Assembly (NCBI GenBank): GCA_021208565.1
Contig: JAJOJN010000047.1
Location: 31,603 to 95,602, forward strand
Source: Nitrincola sp.
Lineage (GTDB): Bacteria; Pseudomonadota; Gammaproteobacteria; Pseudomonadales; Balneatricaceae
DNA: 64,000 nt
Direction of reading: 5' to 3'
Below the pieces are notes generated by a model. It was given only the letters and a program-made list of their open reading frames with translations. It had not been told where the DNA came from and made no database searches. The translations under genes and the position numbers were made by a program. Below, in pieces: positions 25,631 through 39,221 of the stretch (its first letter is position 1; every line of letters begins with the position of its first letter).

Positions 25631-28468
25631 ATGGACAAGACCTATCAGCCACATGAAATAGAACGTACTTGGTACGACAAATGGGAACAACGCGGATACT
25701 TCAAGCCCTCTGGACAGGGTGACGCCTACAGCATCATGATCCCGCCACCCAATGTGACTGGCAGCTTGCACATGGGTCACGCTTTCCAAGACACGATAAT
25801 GGACAGCTTAATTCGCCATCAACGTATGCTTGGTAAAAATACGCTATGGCAAGCAGGCACTGACCATGCCGGTATCGCCACGCAAATGCTTGTCGAGCGC
25901 AAAGTCGCTGCTGAAGAAGGCAAAACACGCCATGACTTAGGACGCGAAGCATTTATCGACAAAATCTGGGAGTGGAAAGAAGAGTCTGGTGGTACGATTA
26001 CTCGTCAGCTTCGCCGCATGGGTTCATCTATTGATTGGAGTCGCGAGCGCTTCACGATGGATGAAGGTTTTTACAAAGCCGTTCAAGAAGTCTTTATCCG
26101 TCTTTACGATGATAAACTGATCTATCGCGGTAAACGCTTGGTGAACTGGGACTGCAAACTGCATACCGCCATCTCCGATCTAGAAGTCGAAAATAAAGAT
26201 CAAAGCGGTCATTTATGGCACTTTCGTTACCCCTTAGCAGATGGCGCCAAAACAACCGATGGAAAAGACTACATCGTAGTGGCAACCACGCGTCCTGAAA
26301 CCATGTTAGGTGATACCGCTGTTGCTGTTAATCCTACTGACAGTCGTTACATTCATTTGGTCGGTCAATTTGTAGAACTACCGCTGGTCGGTCGTCGAAT
26401 TCCCATTATCGCAGACGATTATGTTGAAGCCGAATTTGGTAGCGGCTGCGTCAAAATCACCCCAGCTCATGACTTTAACGACTATGAAGTCGGCAAGCGT
26501 CATCAACTTCCGATGATCAACATCCTTGATCCTAATGGTGCTATTTTAACGAGAGCTGAAATCTACAACAGTGACGGCACGGCCAATGCTGAACTGGATG
26601 ATCGCTTACCCGAAAGCTACCTAGGCTTGGATCGTTTCGACGCACGCAAACAGATCGTTGCCGAATTTGAAGCACTAGGTTTACTCGAAAAGATTGAAGA
26701 CCATGGACTCAAAGTCCCTTATGGTGATCGTTCAGGCGTGGTAATAGAACCCCTGCTCACAGACCAATGGTTTGTGGCTGTCGCGGACCTAGCCAAGCCG
26801 GCTATTGAAGCCGTCGAAAATGGCGACATTCAATTTGTACCTAAACAGTACGAAAATATGTATTTTGCCTGGATGCGCGATCTTCAGGATTGGTGTATCT
26901 CTCGTCAACTTTGGTGGGGTCACCGTATTCCTGCTTGGTATGACGACTGCGGCAACGTTTATGTCGCACGCACCGAAGCCGAAGCTAGGGAAAAATACAA
27001 CCTAAGCCATGACCTGCCACTCACTCAGGACAATGATGTGCTGGATACTTGGTTCTCTTCGGCGCTTTGGACCTTTGGCACACTTGGCTGGCCAGAAGAT
27101 ACCGATGAACTGAAAACGTTCCATCCCAGCAGTGTACTGGTCACAGGTTTTGATATCATTTTCTTCTGGGTTGCCAGAATGATCATGTTCACCTTGAAGT
27201 TCACGGGTGAAGTTCCGTTCAAGAAAGTCTATGTACATGGTCTGGTTCGCGACCAAGATGGACAAAAAATGTCCAAGTCCAAAGGTAACGTATTAGATCC
27301 ACTCGATCTGATCGACGGCATCGATCTGGAAACGCTAGTCGCCAAACGTACCGGTAACATGATGCAGCCGCAACTGGCCAAGAAAATTGAAAACCAAACC
27401 CGTAAACATTTCCCTGAAGGGATCGATGCTTACGGCACTGATGCACTGCGCTTTACCTTCCTCTCTTTAGCCTCAACGGGTCGTGACATTAAGTTCGACA
27501 TGAACCGTATGGAAGGTTATCGCAACTTCTGTAATAAACTTTGGAACGCAGCACGTTATGTGCTGATGAACACTGAAGATCAGGATTGCGGTATACAGGG
27601 TGAAGCCGTTGAGCTAACACTCGCGGATCGCTGGATCATCTCGCGTTTACAAGAGACCGAAGCACAAATCGATAAGCATTTTGCTGAGTACCGTTTCGAC
27701 CTTTTAGCCAACACCCTCTATGAGTTTGTGTGGAACGAATACTGTGATTGGTATTTGGAGCTATCCAAACCTGTTCTTTGGGATGAAAATGCATCGCCGG
27801 AACGCTTGCGTGGAACGCGCCGCACTCTAGTGCGCGTACTGGAAGCCATTCTTCGCCTTGCCCATCCCCTCATGCCTTATATCACAGAAGAGATCTGGCA
27901 GCGTGTTGCACCTTTGGCTGGAAAAGAGGGTGACACCATCATGTTGCAATCTTATCCTTTAGCCGAAGCGAATAAGATTGATGAACAAGCCAGTGCCGAT
28001 ATCGAATGGCTGAAAGCGGTGATGTTAGCGATTCGCAACATCCGCGGTGAAATGAATCTATCACCTGCCAAAGAGATCAAGGTGCTACTGCGCAATGCAT
28101 CCACTGAGGATCAGCGTCGTTTAAATGAAACACGCGTACTACTGAACAAGCTCGCCAAGCTGGAACAGATCGATCTTCTGGATGCAAACGAAGAAGCCCC
28201 CATGTCAGCCACGGGATTAGTCGCGCAGATGGAAATTCTCGTGCCTATGGCAGGGATTATCGATAAGGATGCGGAACTGGCACGTTTACAAAAAGAACTA
28301 GAGAAACTGGACAAGGAAATTGCCCGCTTAGATGGCAAGCTATCCAATGCTGGCTTTGTGAGCAAAGCACCCGCCGATGTGGTTGAAAAGGAACGCGCTA
28401 AACTGAGTGATATGCAGCTTGCCGCTTCACGCCTGCGTGATCAGCATCAGCGTATTGCCAGCATTTAA
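25631..28468 (+). CDS. valS: Valyl-tRNA synthetase
   Basis: [43 protein letters not shown]. Confidence 0.98.
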   Translation: MDKTYQPHEIERTWYDKWEQRGYFKPSGQGDAYSIMIPPPNVTGSLHMGHAFQDTIMDSLIRHQRMLGKNTLWQAGTDHAGIATQMLVERKVAAEEGKTRHDLGREAFIDKIWEWKEESGGTITRQLRRMGSSIDWSRERFTMDEGFYKAVQEVFIRLYDDKLIYRGKRLVNWDCKLHTAISDLEVENKDQSGHLWHFRYPLADGAKTTDGKDYIVVATTRPETMLGDTAVAVNPTDSRYIHLVGQFVELPLVGRRIPIIADDYVEAEFGSGCVKITPAHDFNDYEVGKRHQLPMINILDPNGAILTRAEIYNSDGTANAELDDRLPESYLGLDRFDARKQIVAEFEALGLLEKIEDHGLKVPYGDRSGVVIEPLLTDQWFVAVADLAKPAIEAVENGDIQFVPKQYENMYFAWMRDLQDWCISRQLWWGHRIPAWYDDCGNVYVARTEAEAREKYNLSHDLPLTQDNDVLDTWFSSALWTFGTLGWPEDTDELKTFHPSSVLVTGFDIIFFWVARMIMFTLKFTGEVPFKKVYVHGLVRDQDGQKMSKSKGNVLDPLDLIDGIDLETLVAKRTGNMMQPQLAKKIENQTRKHFPEGIDAYGTDALRFTFLSLASTGRDIKFDMNRMEGYRNFCNKLWNAARYVLMNTEDQDCGIQGEAVELTLADRWIISRLQETEAQIDKHFAEYRFDLLANTLYEFVWNEYCDWYLELSKPVLWDENASPERLRGTRRTLVRVLEAILRLAHPLMPYITEEIWQRVAPLAGKEGDTIMLQSYPLAEANKIDEQASADIEWLKAVMLAIRNIRGEMNLSPAKEIKVLLRNASTEDQRRLNETRVLLNKLAKLEQIDLLDANEEAPMSATGLVAQMEILVPMAGIIDKDAELARLQKELEKLDKEIARLDGKLSNAGFVSKAPADVVEKERAKLSDMQLAASRLRDQHQRIASI

Positions 28469-28474
28469 GAGAAC

Positions 28475-28516
28475 AAAAAAAGCCTGCTGATTGAACATTT
28501 ATCAGCAGGCTTTTTT
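28475..28516 (+). terminator. Rho-independent terminator after valS
   Basis: AAAAAAAGCCTGCTGAT...ATCAGCAGGCTTTTTT. Confidence 0.9.
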
Positions 28517-28570
28517 ATGAAACAAACCTGAGAGCCAAAACGCCACAAACTTGTGACAAGGGAATCAAGC

Positions 28571-28705
28571 TTACTTCTTTTTTGGATCTTCATTCATCAA
28601 AGAGCGCAGTTTGAAGCCAGCCCAAATCATCACGGCTGTAATACCGATAATGCCGATCATACTTGGCAGTAAGACTTCCCAGCTGTGCGTATCAATACCA
28701 AACAT
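28571..28705 (-). CDS. Small (44 aa) single-TM protein, absent from the supplied ORF track
   Basis: MFGIDTHSWEVLLPSMIGIIGITAVMIWAGFKLRSLMNEDPKKK, strong SD AGGGGGAG 7 nt upstream, plausible promoter. Confidence 0.7.
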   Translation of the reverse strand: MFGIDTHSWEVLLPSMIGIIGITAVMIWAGFKLRSLMNEDPKKK

Positions 28706-28734
28706 TGTTCATCTCCCCCTAAAAATGTGGGTTT

Positions 28735-28776
28735 AGATTAACTGCTTCTCTATAACGAAATATTGATATAGCTCAA
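28735..28776 (-). promoter_or_regulatory. Candidate FNR/Anr-dependent class II promoter for the 44-aa ORF
   Basis: On the minus strand TTGAG-CTAT-ATCAA (28776-28763; one mismatch to TTGAT-N4-ATCAA) and TAATCT -10 at 28740-28735, spacing consistent with a site centred near -41.5. Confidence 0.5.
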
Positions 28777-28890
28777 CGTTTGCTTCGGTCTCCATTTTCA
28801 TATGAATAAATCTCGAACGAGCTAGGCATTTTCAGTAAAGAAACACTAAACTTAAATAGAACCTATCTATTCAAGTCTAAGGAGATTCAA

Positions 28891-29092
28891 ATGGCTAATC
28901 GCTTTAAACGCTGGACACCAGAAGAAGTGATCAAGATGAATGAAGAAACCTTTATGGTTGAAGCATTAGATATGATCAAATTCTCTCCAGAGATTGATGA
29001 AACAGACCAGATGGTCTCGATCACTAAAAAAGAAACTGGAAGCGATTGAGCAAGCGCTTGAAGCGCGTCTCAATGCAATCAAAAGCAATTAA
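28891..29092 (+). CDS. Small hypothetical protein (about 66 aa after correcting one +1 break)
   Basis: MANRFKRWTPEEVIKMNEETFMVEALDMIKFSPEIDETDQMVSITKKKLEAIEQALEARLNAIKSN; AGGAG SD upstream; A6 run at the break. Confidence 0.55.
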
Positions 29093-29556
29093 TTTGCAAA
29101 TGATCGGGGGTGTTTCTTAACACCCCTGGTTACCTCTCCCCCCTCTACTTCTACTCATTCATAAACACGTCATCTGTAAACACTTATCCCCTCATCTGCT
29201 TAGCCTTTCACAAGATCTGACACCACCCTCACCGCAAGTACATTTCAATCATTCAAATTCAATAAAAGAAACTCAAGAATTAATTTTGATTTTCATAAAC
29301 TCAAATTGAAATATCAAATCATTTATTTTAATAACAAAAAGATCTATGCAAACCATCCTTTCCATAAAAAAATAATCCATATAAATCAACACATTAGACA
29401 ACCCTTCAAACACACCCAAAACAGCTCAAATTAAAATAAAAAAAATCAATAAAATCAATATATTAGAGGTAAAAATTTATCTATTTTTATTTGTGATTCT
29501 TCATTATTTATTTTATACTTATCATATAAATAATTTGATAAATCATTAGTGAGGAT

Positions 29557-29823
29557 ATGATGATGCAAGAAAAGGAAATAAGACTACTTTTTAAAGCTGG
29601 CGTATTCGAATCCTGCCAAGCAACACCTATCGCCATGTCGCGCGGTTGGACTTTGAAATTCATTACTCGAGACAAAGAAGTGCTGACGTTAAACCTTCAA
29701 CGCTCCAATACCGAGCGCGAGTTTAAAAGCCTTGATGGAGCCGCCGCAGTGGCGAAGAGAATTGGTTTTGATTGGTTAAACGTGCAGATTGGCGAATTAC
29801 AATGGAGGGAAAAGGTTTCCTAA
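29557..29823 (+). CDS. Small protein resembling plasmid/ICE partition-associated (ParC-like) proteins
   Basis: MMMQEKEIRLLFKAGVFESCQATPIAMSRGWTLKFITRDKEVLTLNLQRSNTEREFKSLDGAAAVAKRIGFDWLNVQI; family recalled from motif pattern LFxAGxxxxxxxxPxxxxxGWxLxF...QR...R.FKSLDxA...IGF. Confidence 0.5.
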   Translation: MMMQEKEIRLLFKAGVFESCQATPIAMSRGWTLKFITRDKEVLTLNLQRSNTEREFKSLDGAAAVAKRIGFDWLNVQIGELQWREKVS

Positions 29824-29853
29824 CAAATCATGTCAGGAAACCTTAGTATCAAC

Positions 29854-30503
29854 TTAGGGTTGTAAACGCTGAATGGCCCAGCCGCTCTCATTGAGCTGAA
29901 ACACAAAACGGTCATGGAGTCGACTTGGGCGGCCTTGCCAGAATTCGAAGCGCTGAGGTTTCAGGCGATATCCACCCCAGTTTTCTGGGCAGGCTATATC
30001 GCCATCAGGATACTTGGACTTCAAGGTTTCTATGGTTTTCTCGAGCGTTTCTCTTGAGTCTACCGGATGCTTTGACAGGAAGCCGCTGCACTCAGACGAC
30101 TACCAATGGGTCGCTGACTGAAATAGGCTTTTCCTTCTTCAGGAGCCAGTTTTTCTACTTGTCCACGGATTCGAACCTGGCGCGCTAATTGAGGCCAATA
30201 AAAAAGCAACTCAGCCTGCGGATTGATTAACAGCTGCTGCCCTTTCTCACTTCGATAATCTGTAAACCAGCTAAATCCTTCTTTATCATATTGTTTTAAA
30301 AGAACTATTCGCGCTGATGGCATACCTTCAGCATCTGCCGTCGCTAAGGTCATCGCCGTTGCTTCGTCTGAATAAATATCCAATGCATGATTGAACCAGA
30401 TGCCAAACTGATCAAACGGATCTGTATTGAGATCTTCGAGATTCAAATCTCCAACAACATATTCACGCCTTAATGACGTCAAATCGACTTTATCTTGACT
30501 CAT
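29854..30503 (-). CDS. pdxH: Pyridoxamine 5'-phosphate oxidase (one -1 frame break)
   Basis: PSARIVLLKQYDKEGFSWFTDYRSEKGQQL...FSQRPIGSRLSAAASCQS|HPV...PENWGGYRLKPQRFEFWQGRPSRLHDR. Confidence 0.95.
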
Positions 30504-30572
30504 ACATACTCTCCCGTTGTTATAATGAGCTAACTATATCGAAAACTGGCGCGACTAAGATAGGACTCTCTT

Positions 30573-31315
30573 GTGTTTGGATTAGGGAATCGAGGAAAAG
30601 TACAAGATTACCAGCTCATCATAAAACTTCTCTGTTTAAGTGTTTTGATGACGCTCGTGGTGGGCTGTATGTCGACATCCTCCACGGACAGACCTTTTAA
30701 AATTAAAAAACTTAGCAAAAACCGACATCGATCTCGTTGCTGATGCCCATGTTGAGATAACTACAGAACTTTTACGAGAGCTCACCACCAAACTCTATCA
30801 TCGCAATCCCAGAGAACTACAGAAAGCACCCGCTGGAACCACAATTGAGGCACGCTTAGAACAGATATTTAGTACGCCGAGACAACTTAGTCATTCAGAG
30901 GTATTTTACCGCTATGGAGTCGACGCCATTCCACTCGTGTTCGATGAATCCTTTCAGGGCGACAGAGTATTCGCGCTGATGGTCGGATTGGCCGGAATGA
31001 TTCACGCTTCTTACGAATATCGTGAAGAGTTTTTTCATGCTAAATAATCTCGATCAACAGCGCTTGTACAATAGTGCTCGAAATATCGAAATCATCGTTT
31101 GGCGATTAAGTAACCGCCGCGATAGTCGTGGAAGCTTGTTTCTATTAACCAATGGCATTGCAGAAGGAAAGGTGCAAAACCTTAGCTTCGAGCGCTTGTT
31201 TGGTAAACTGATTGCCCATCAGGATATGATGGCGCGTATCGTGTCAGATAAGAACAACCGAGGCATTAATAAAGTGGTGATTAGTGTAGCCACCGCAACC
31301 TTGTTTCCGATCTGA
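30573..31315 (+). CDS. Putative lipoprotein of unknown function (two +1 frame breaks)
   Basis: GTG start, LCLSVLMTLVVGC lipobox; continuous after removing one A (about 30705) and one T (about 31030): ...GLAGMIHASYEYREEFFMLNNLDQQRLYNSARNIEIIVWRLSNRRDSRG... Confidence 0.65.
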
Positions 31316-31333
31316 CACTGGCTGAATAAAGAG

Positions 31334-32320
31334 CTAACGATTGATGATGATTTCTTCAATTTTATGATTGTCATTTAATCGCAACACTAAGTCCGCTTGC
31401 CCAGGCATCTGTTCAAGCATGGCACGTGTCAGCCTTTCGTAGTGTTGAATAAATCGAATGATTTGCTGCTCATTCATGATGCGTAGATGATCGCTTGGCT
31501 GTTTAGTGTCGTGGATATATTTCATTCGCTCAGCCAGCTTTTTCTCTTGTAGCGATCGCCATTCAAAGACCGCTTGCATACTCGGTACTTTTAACATGAG
31601 CAGCAGATCTAACCGAGAAAACAACTCAGCATATTGCCCCTTGAGTTGCTCATTAGCATAACGTCTCCAAATACCCTCTGGATCTTCTTTTCGCTCTAAT
31701 TCGTTCACCGGCTCACTCAAATCTGACTCTGACTGAGGAACTGCACCTACACACCAGCCTTCAAACACAATGACGTCCGCTCGTCCGATCCACTCCTGCC
31801 AAGTATGTTCTGGACAGCGATCATCAATTGACTTATCAAATATCGGAATTGAAGTAACGGTTTGCTCATTAGCATGAATTAATGAATCAATAATTTCGAT
31901 ACCTAAATCAATATCATGGGTACCTGGAACACCACGCGTGAGCAACAAAGGATGAACCTTGTCGGCTAACTCAGAACGTTTAGCCCTTGTTTTATAAAGA
32001 TCATCGATTGAAAAACCCACCACTCGCAAGCCAAACCCTTCTGTCAGAGTGGCTTCTAGCAGGTTAAACAAGGTTGATTTTCCAGCACCTTGAGCGCCAT
32101 TAATGCCCAACACCAAGGGTTGCTGTTTTTGAGCCTGGCACTGAGCAATCCACGCCCCCATCGGCACATAGATTTGCTCAACCATTTCTTTAAAACCGAT
32201 ATCCACCTGAAGGTTTTCAAGCGCCGACGCAAAAGCAGCTTCAACAGCATCGACGGCTATTTTTCGTTCTTGCTCTGTCAAACAGATATGTGTTGATGGC
32301 CATTTCGCAAGCACGCTCAT
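31334..32320 (-). CDS. P-loop kinase, D-glycerate 3-kinase-like
   Basis: [25 protein letters not shown]...VVGFSIDDLYKTRAKRSELADKVHPLLLTRGVPGTHDI...VIVFEGWCVG. Confidence 0.8.
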   Translation of the reverse strand: MSVLAKWPSTHICLTEQERKIAVDAVEAAFASALENLQVDIGFKEMVEQIYVPMGAWIAQCQAQKQQPLVLGINGAQGAGKSTLFNLLEATLTEGFGLRVVGFSIDDLYKTRAKRSELADKVHPLLLTRGVPGTHDIDLGIEIIDSLIHANEQTVTSIPIFDKSIDDRCPEHTWQEWIGRADVIVFEGWCVGAVPQSESDLSEPVNELERKEDPEGIWRRYANEQLKGQYAELFSRLDLLLMLKVPSMQAVFEWRSLQEKKLAERMKYIHDTKQPSDHLRIMNEQQIIRFIQHYERLTRAMLEQMPGQADLVLRLNDNHKIEEIIINR

Positions 32321-32425
32321 TTTTTCATTCCTTTTATTAGATTTCAAACAGATCAGTCCGATTTTTCTGGAACTTAACGTTCAGCTAAGTATACTAATGT
32401 CTATTAGAATTAAGGAAATAGATTT

Positions 32426-33799
32426 ATGTCCGGTTACCGCATCGAAAAAGATTCACTAGGTGATGTTCGCGTACCTGAAAATGCACTTTATGGCGCACAA
32501 ACCCAACGTGCAATCGAAAACTTCACCATCAGCGATCTAAGAATGCCCAAGGCATTTATTATCGCGCTGGCTCAAATTAAGGCCGCCGCTGCGCAAACCA
32601 ATGCGGAGCTAGGCGTCTTAAGCAAGGAACATGCAATTGCTATCGTAAAAGCATCTCAGTGGATTCAAAAAAAACTTCGTACCCCAGGCCTTTCCTGTTG
32701 ATGTTTTTCAAACAGGTTCTGGTACCAGTACGAATATGAACATGAATGAGGTGATAGCTTCGGTTGTTAAACAGCAATCGAATCTAGATCTTCATCCAAA
32801 TGATCATATCAACCTTAGCCAAAGCTCTAATGATGTGATTCCGACAGCGATACACCTAAGCGCTTTGCACCATCTTGATAAATCATTATTACCCGCTCTT
32901 CACCATTTGCACACTCGCTGTACTCGCAAATCTGCCGAAGTGGCAGAAATTATTAAAATGGGCCGAACCCATTTGATGGACGCTTTGCCCATGCGAATGG
33001 AAGATGAAGTAAGAGCTTGGGGTATACAGATACAACAGGCTAAAAGAAGACTGGAATCTCTGCGCAACGAACTGATGAAACTTCCCCAAGGGGGCACCGC
33101 CATAGGATCTGGTTTAAATGCGCCTAGAGGTTTTTCTCGTCGGTTTTGCACCCATTTAAGCAGTATGACGACCTATCATCTATCCCCACCGGACAGCAGC
33201 TTTGCCGCACAAGCCTGCCAAGATACCGCCCTTGCGCTTTCTGGTGAGTTAAAAGCCACAGCAACAGCTTTACTGAAAATCGCTGAAGATCTTCGCTGGA
33301 TGAACTCAGGCCCCTACGCGGGTCTCGGCGAAATCTCGTTACCCGCCTTACAACCCGGCTCCTCCATTATGCCTGGCAAGGTAAACCCAGTGATTCCTGA
33401 AGCCATTATTATGGCTGTCGGACAGGTTAACGGTAATGACGCAAGCATCACATTTTGCGCCCAACGTGGAAATTTTCAGTTAAACACTGCACTGCCTTTG
33501 ATCGCTTTTAACTTACTGCAAAGCCTTGATATTTTGAGTAATGCTGCGCATACATTGTCTGACAAAGCGATTGCTGGCTTTACTGTAAACGAAGATAAGA
33601 TTAAACAGTCTTTACGGAAAAACCCTATTTTGGTGACCGCACTCAATCCAGTTATTGGCTATGAAAAAGCCGCACAGATTGTCAAAAAAGCCTATGAACG
33701 GATAGGGACATTATTGAGGTAGCGGCTGAGATGACGGATATTCCACTTGAAGAGTTAGAAAGGCTGTTAGATCCCAATCAAATTGCACAACCAAGCTAG
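32426..33799 (+). CDS. fumC: Class II fumarate hydratase (two frame breaks)
   Basis: [56 protein letters not shown]; breaks at A8 32667-32674 (+1) and about 33703 (-1). Confidence 0.94.
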
Positions 33800-33898
33800 C
33801 AAGAAATTTGGCTGACTAGCCCGCATTAGGTATACTGTTTGCCCTATTTAGCTGACTTAAACCCCTGAAATATTCAGGGGTTCTTACAGGATACCGGC

Positions 33899-35098
33899 AT
33901 GAACAGTGATCTGCAGAAGTTGCACCCTTACCCTTTTGAAAAGCTTGCTGAACTGACCCAAGATATCAAACCAGCAAAGCATCTAGAACCCATTTCACTA
34001 GGCATAGGTGAACCCAAACATGCATCGCCAGCACTTGTCGTGGATGCTGTTCGCAATAATCTTTCAGGCCTGTCTAACTACCCAACAACCAAAGGGATTC
34101 TGAGTCTTCGCCAAGCCATTGCAGACTGGGCGACGCGTCGATTCAACCTTCAATCGGGCAGCTTGGATCCTGAACAACATCTGCTGCCTGTCAATGGCAC
34201 CCGTGAAGCCATTTTTGCCTTTACACAAGCCTTAGTAAACCGAGCAGAAGATGCCTTAGTTGTCTCTCCCAATCCGTTTTACCAGATCTATGAGGGAGCT
34301 GCTTACCTCGCCGGTGCTACGCCTTATTATTTGAATTGCACAGAGGAACGCGGTTTTATTCCCGATTACGATGCCGTACCTGCTGAAGTCTGGGAAAATT
34401 GCCAATTACTGTTTGTCTGTTCACCCGGCAACCCGACAGGCGCCGTGCATGACATGGACACCTTGAAAAAGCTGATTGCCTTAGCTGATCAGTACAACTT
34501 TGTGTTGGCCAGCGATGAATGCTATTCAGAAATCTATTTAGATGAAGCGAAGCCACCCGTTGGACTGCTTGAAGTTTGTGCCGCGTTAGGACGTGATGAT
34601 TATCGCAACTGTGTGGTGTTCCACAGCCTCTCTAAGCGGTCGAATCTACCCGGTATGCGCTCAGGCTTTATTGCTGGCGATGCCAAACTGATCATGCCAT
34701 TCCTGAAATACCGAACCTATCATGGTTGCTCAATGCCCGTTCAGCATCAAATTGCTTCTACTGCGGCTTGGCAAGACGAAGCACACGTACTTGAAAACCG
34801 TGATCTCTATCGTGAAAAATTTGCGGCGGTTCATGAAATTCTGGCTCCGGTTATGGATATTTCACTACCTGAAGCTAGTTTCTATCTCTGGGCGAAAACA
34901 CCCATCGATGATGAGGAATTTACCCGAGGACTGCTTGAGCAACAAAACCTCACGGTGCTTCCAGGTCGCTACCTGGCTCGTGAAGTGGACGGCGTCCAAC
35001 CAGGGGCAGGCTACGTGCGCATGGCTCTAGTAGCCACGGTTGAAGAGTGTGTCGAAGCCGCTCAACGTATCCGTGCATACATCGAATCACTTAAATAG
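33899..35098 (+). CDS. dapC: Succinyldiaminopimelate transaminase (class I/II aminotransferase)
   Basis: PLP aminotransferase motifs (CSPGNPTGAVHDMDTLKKLI, SLSKRSNLPGMRSGFIAGD), adjacent to dapD-dapE. Confidence 0.9.
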   Translation: MNSDLQKLHPYPFEKLAELTQDIKPAKHLEPISLGIGEPKHASPALVVDAVRNNLSGLSNYPTTKGILSLRQAIADWATRRFNLQSGSLDPEQHLLPVNGTREAIFAFTQALVNRAEDALVVSPNPFYQIYEGAAYLAGATPYYLNCTEERGFIPDYDAVPAEVWENCQLLFVCSPGNPTGAVHDMDTLKKLIALADQYNFVLASDECYSEIYLDEAKPPVGLLEVCAALGRDDYRNCVVFHSLSKRSNLPGMRSGFIAGDAKLIMPFLKYRTYHGCSMPVQHQIASTAAWQDEAHVLENRDLYREKFAAVHEILAPVMDISLPEASFYLWAKTPIDDEEFTRGLLEQQNLTVLPGRYLAREVDGVQPGAGYVRMALVATVEECVEAAQRIRAYIESLK

Positions 35099-35137
35099 AA
35101 TTATTTAAATAAGTTACTTTGAGACAAAATCATTAGC

Positions 35138-35487
35138 ATGTTTATTTTATACGGCATTAGTAATTGCGACACGGTTAAAAAAGCCAAAAAAATGGCTTGA
35201 TGCCGGGCAAATAGACTATCGTTTCCATGACTTTCGTAAAGATGGCTTAACCGCACAAGACATTGAGCGCTGGGTGGCTTTGATCGGCACGGACAAGTTG
35301 ATCAATAAACGCGGCACGACTTGGCGCCAATTATCTGATGCTGAGAAAGCGAAAGCAGAATCTGATCCCATTGAGATACTGCTTCAGTATCCAGCGATCA
35401 TTAAACGTCCTTTACTTGAAGGCCACTCCGTTTGCGAAGTTGGCTTTAATGAAAACCTATACAGCGATTTAATTAACGGAGACTCCC

Positions 35488-35495
<8 letters not shown>
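35138..35495 (+). CDS. ArsC/Spx-family (YffB-like) protein (one +1 frame break)
   Basis: MFILYGISNCDTVKKAKKWLDAGQIDYRFHDFRKDGLTAQDIERWVALIGTDKLINKRGTTWRQL after correcting A7 35186-35192 to A6. Confidence 0.85.
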
Positions 35496-38534
<3,039 letters not shown>

Positions 38535-38539
38535 CTCAG

Positions 38540-39193
38540 ATGAAGGCAAAACTGCAAACCCTGCGACGCTTCTTGCACCAACGTGCTGATAACCCGAGAG
38601 AAAACTTTATCTTACTGGTGACAGGTTTTACCTTGTTTATGCTGGGAATGATGGCAATTGCTATCGCTCAGTTTGCCATGATGGATACAATCACTGCAGA
38701 AGTTGTCGCACTCTTAGGTCTTGTGCTTATGGTATTCGGTGGCATACTGGCACTAATAGGCTATATAAGTTTAAGTATATTAAGAATTTTTTCGTTTTTT
38801 TGGATTCAGACGATGACAAGACATCCTGATATAGAGATCTACATTAAAAATTCCTCAGTTGAAGCTATTTGCGCCTGGTTGGCTAAGCGTTTTGAACAAC
38901 TCGAACCCATAGGACGCAAAGGCCTACTGCACCAATACCAAGCCCGATATCAAGGCCATGATTTTGAAGTGCTGATCAATGAGAGAGCTATTGGCAAATC
39001 CTGGATTATTGTCTGGTTTCAATCCGACAAGACTCCTTGGTCAATCGATCTTGACTGCGCTCGAGAAGCCTCTACAGAACTTCATACACAGGTTCGCTGT
39101 ATCGCTTCTGGCTGGCAAGAAGGAGATGATCCGGATGAGTGGTGGCGCGTTGATAAGGGTAAAGAACAGAAAATTAAATGGTCCACAGACTAA
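38540..39193 (+). CDS. Hypothetical membrane protein (two TM helices, cytoplasmic C-terminal domain)
   Basis: Open 217-aa ORF, hydrophobic segments FILLVTGFTLFMLGMMAIAIAQF and VVALLGLVLMVFGGILALIGYI. Confidence 0.6.
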   Translation: MKAKLQTLRRFLHQRADNPRENFILLVTGFTLFMLGMMAIAIAQFAMMDTITAEVVALLGLVLMVFGGILALIGYISLSILRIFSFFWIQTMTRHPDIEIYIKNSSVEAICAWLAKRFEQLEPIGRKGLLHQYQARYQGHDFEVLINERAIGKSWIIVWFQSDKTPWSIDLDCAREASTELHTQVRCIASGWQEGDDPDEWWRVDKGKEQKIKWSTD

Positions 39194-39221
39194 GATCAGG
39201 TCAAATTTAAGCTAGAGTGAC

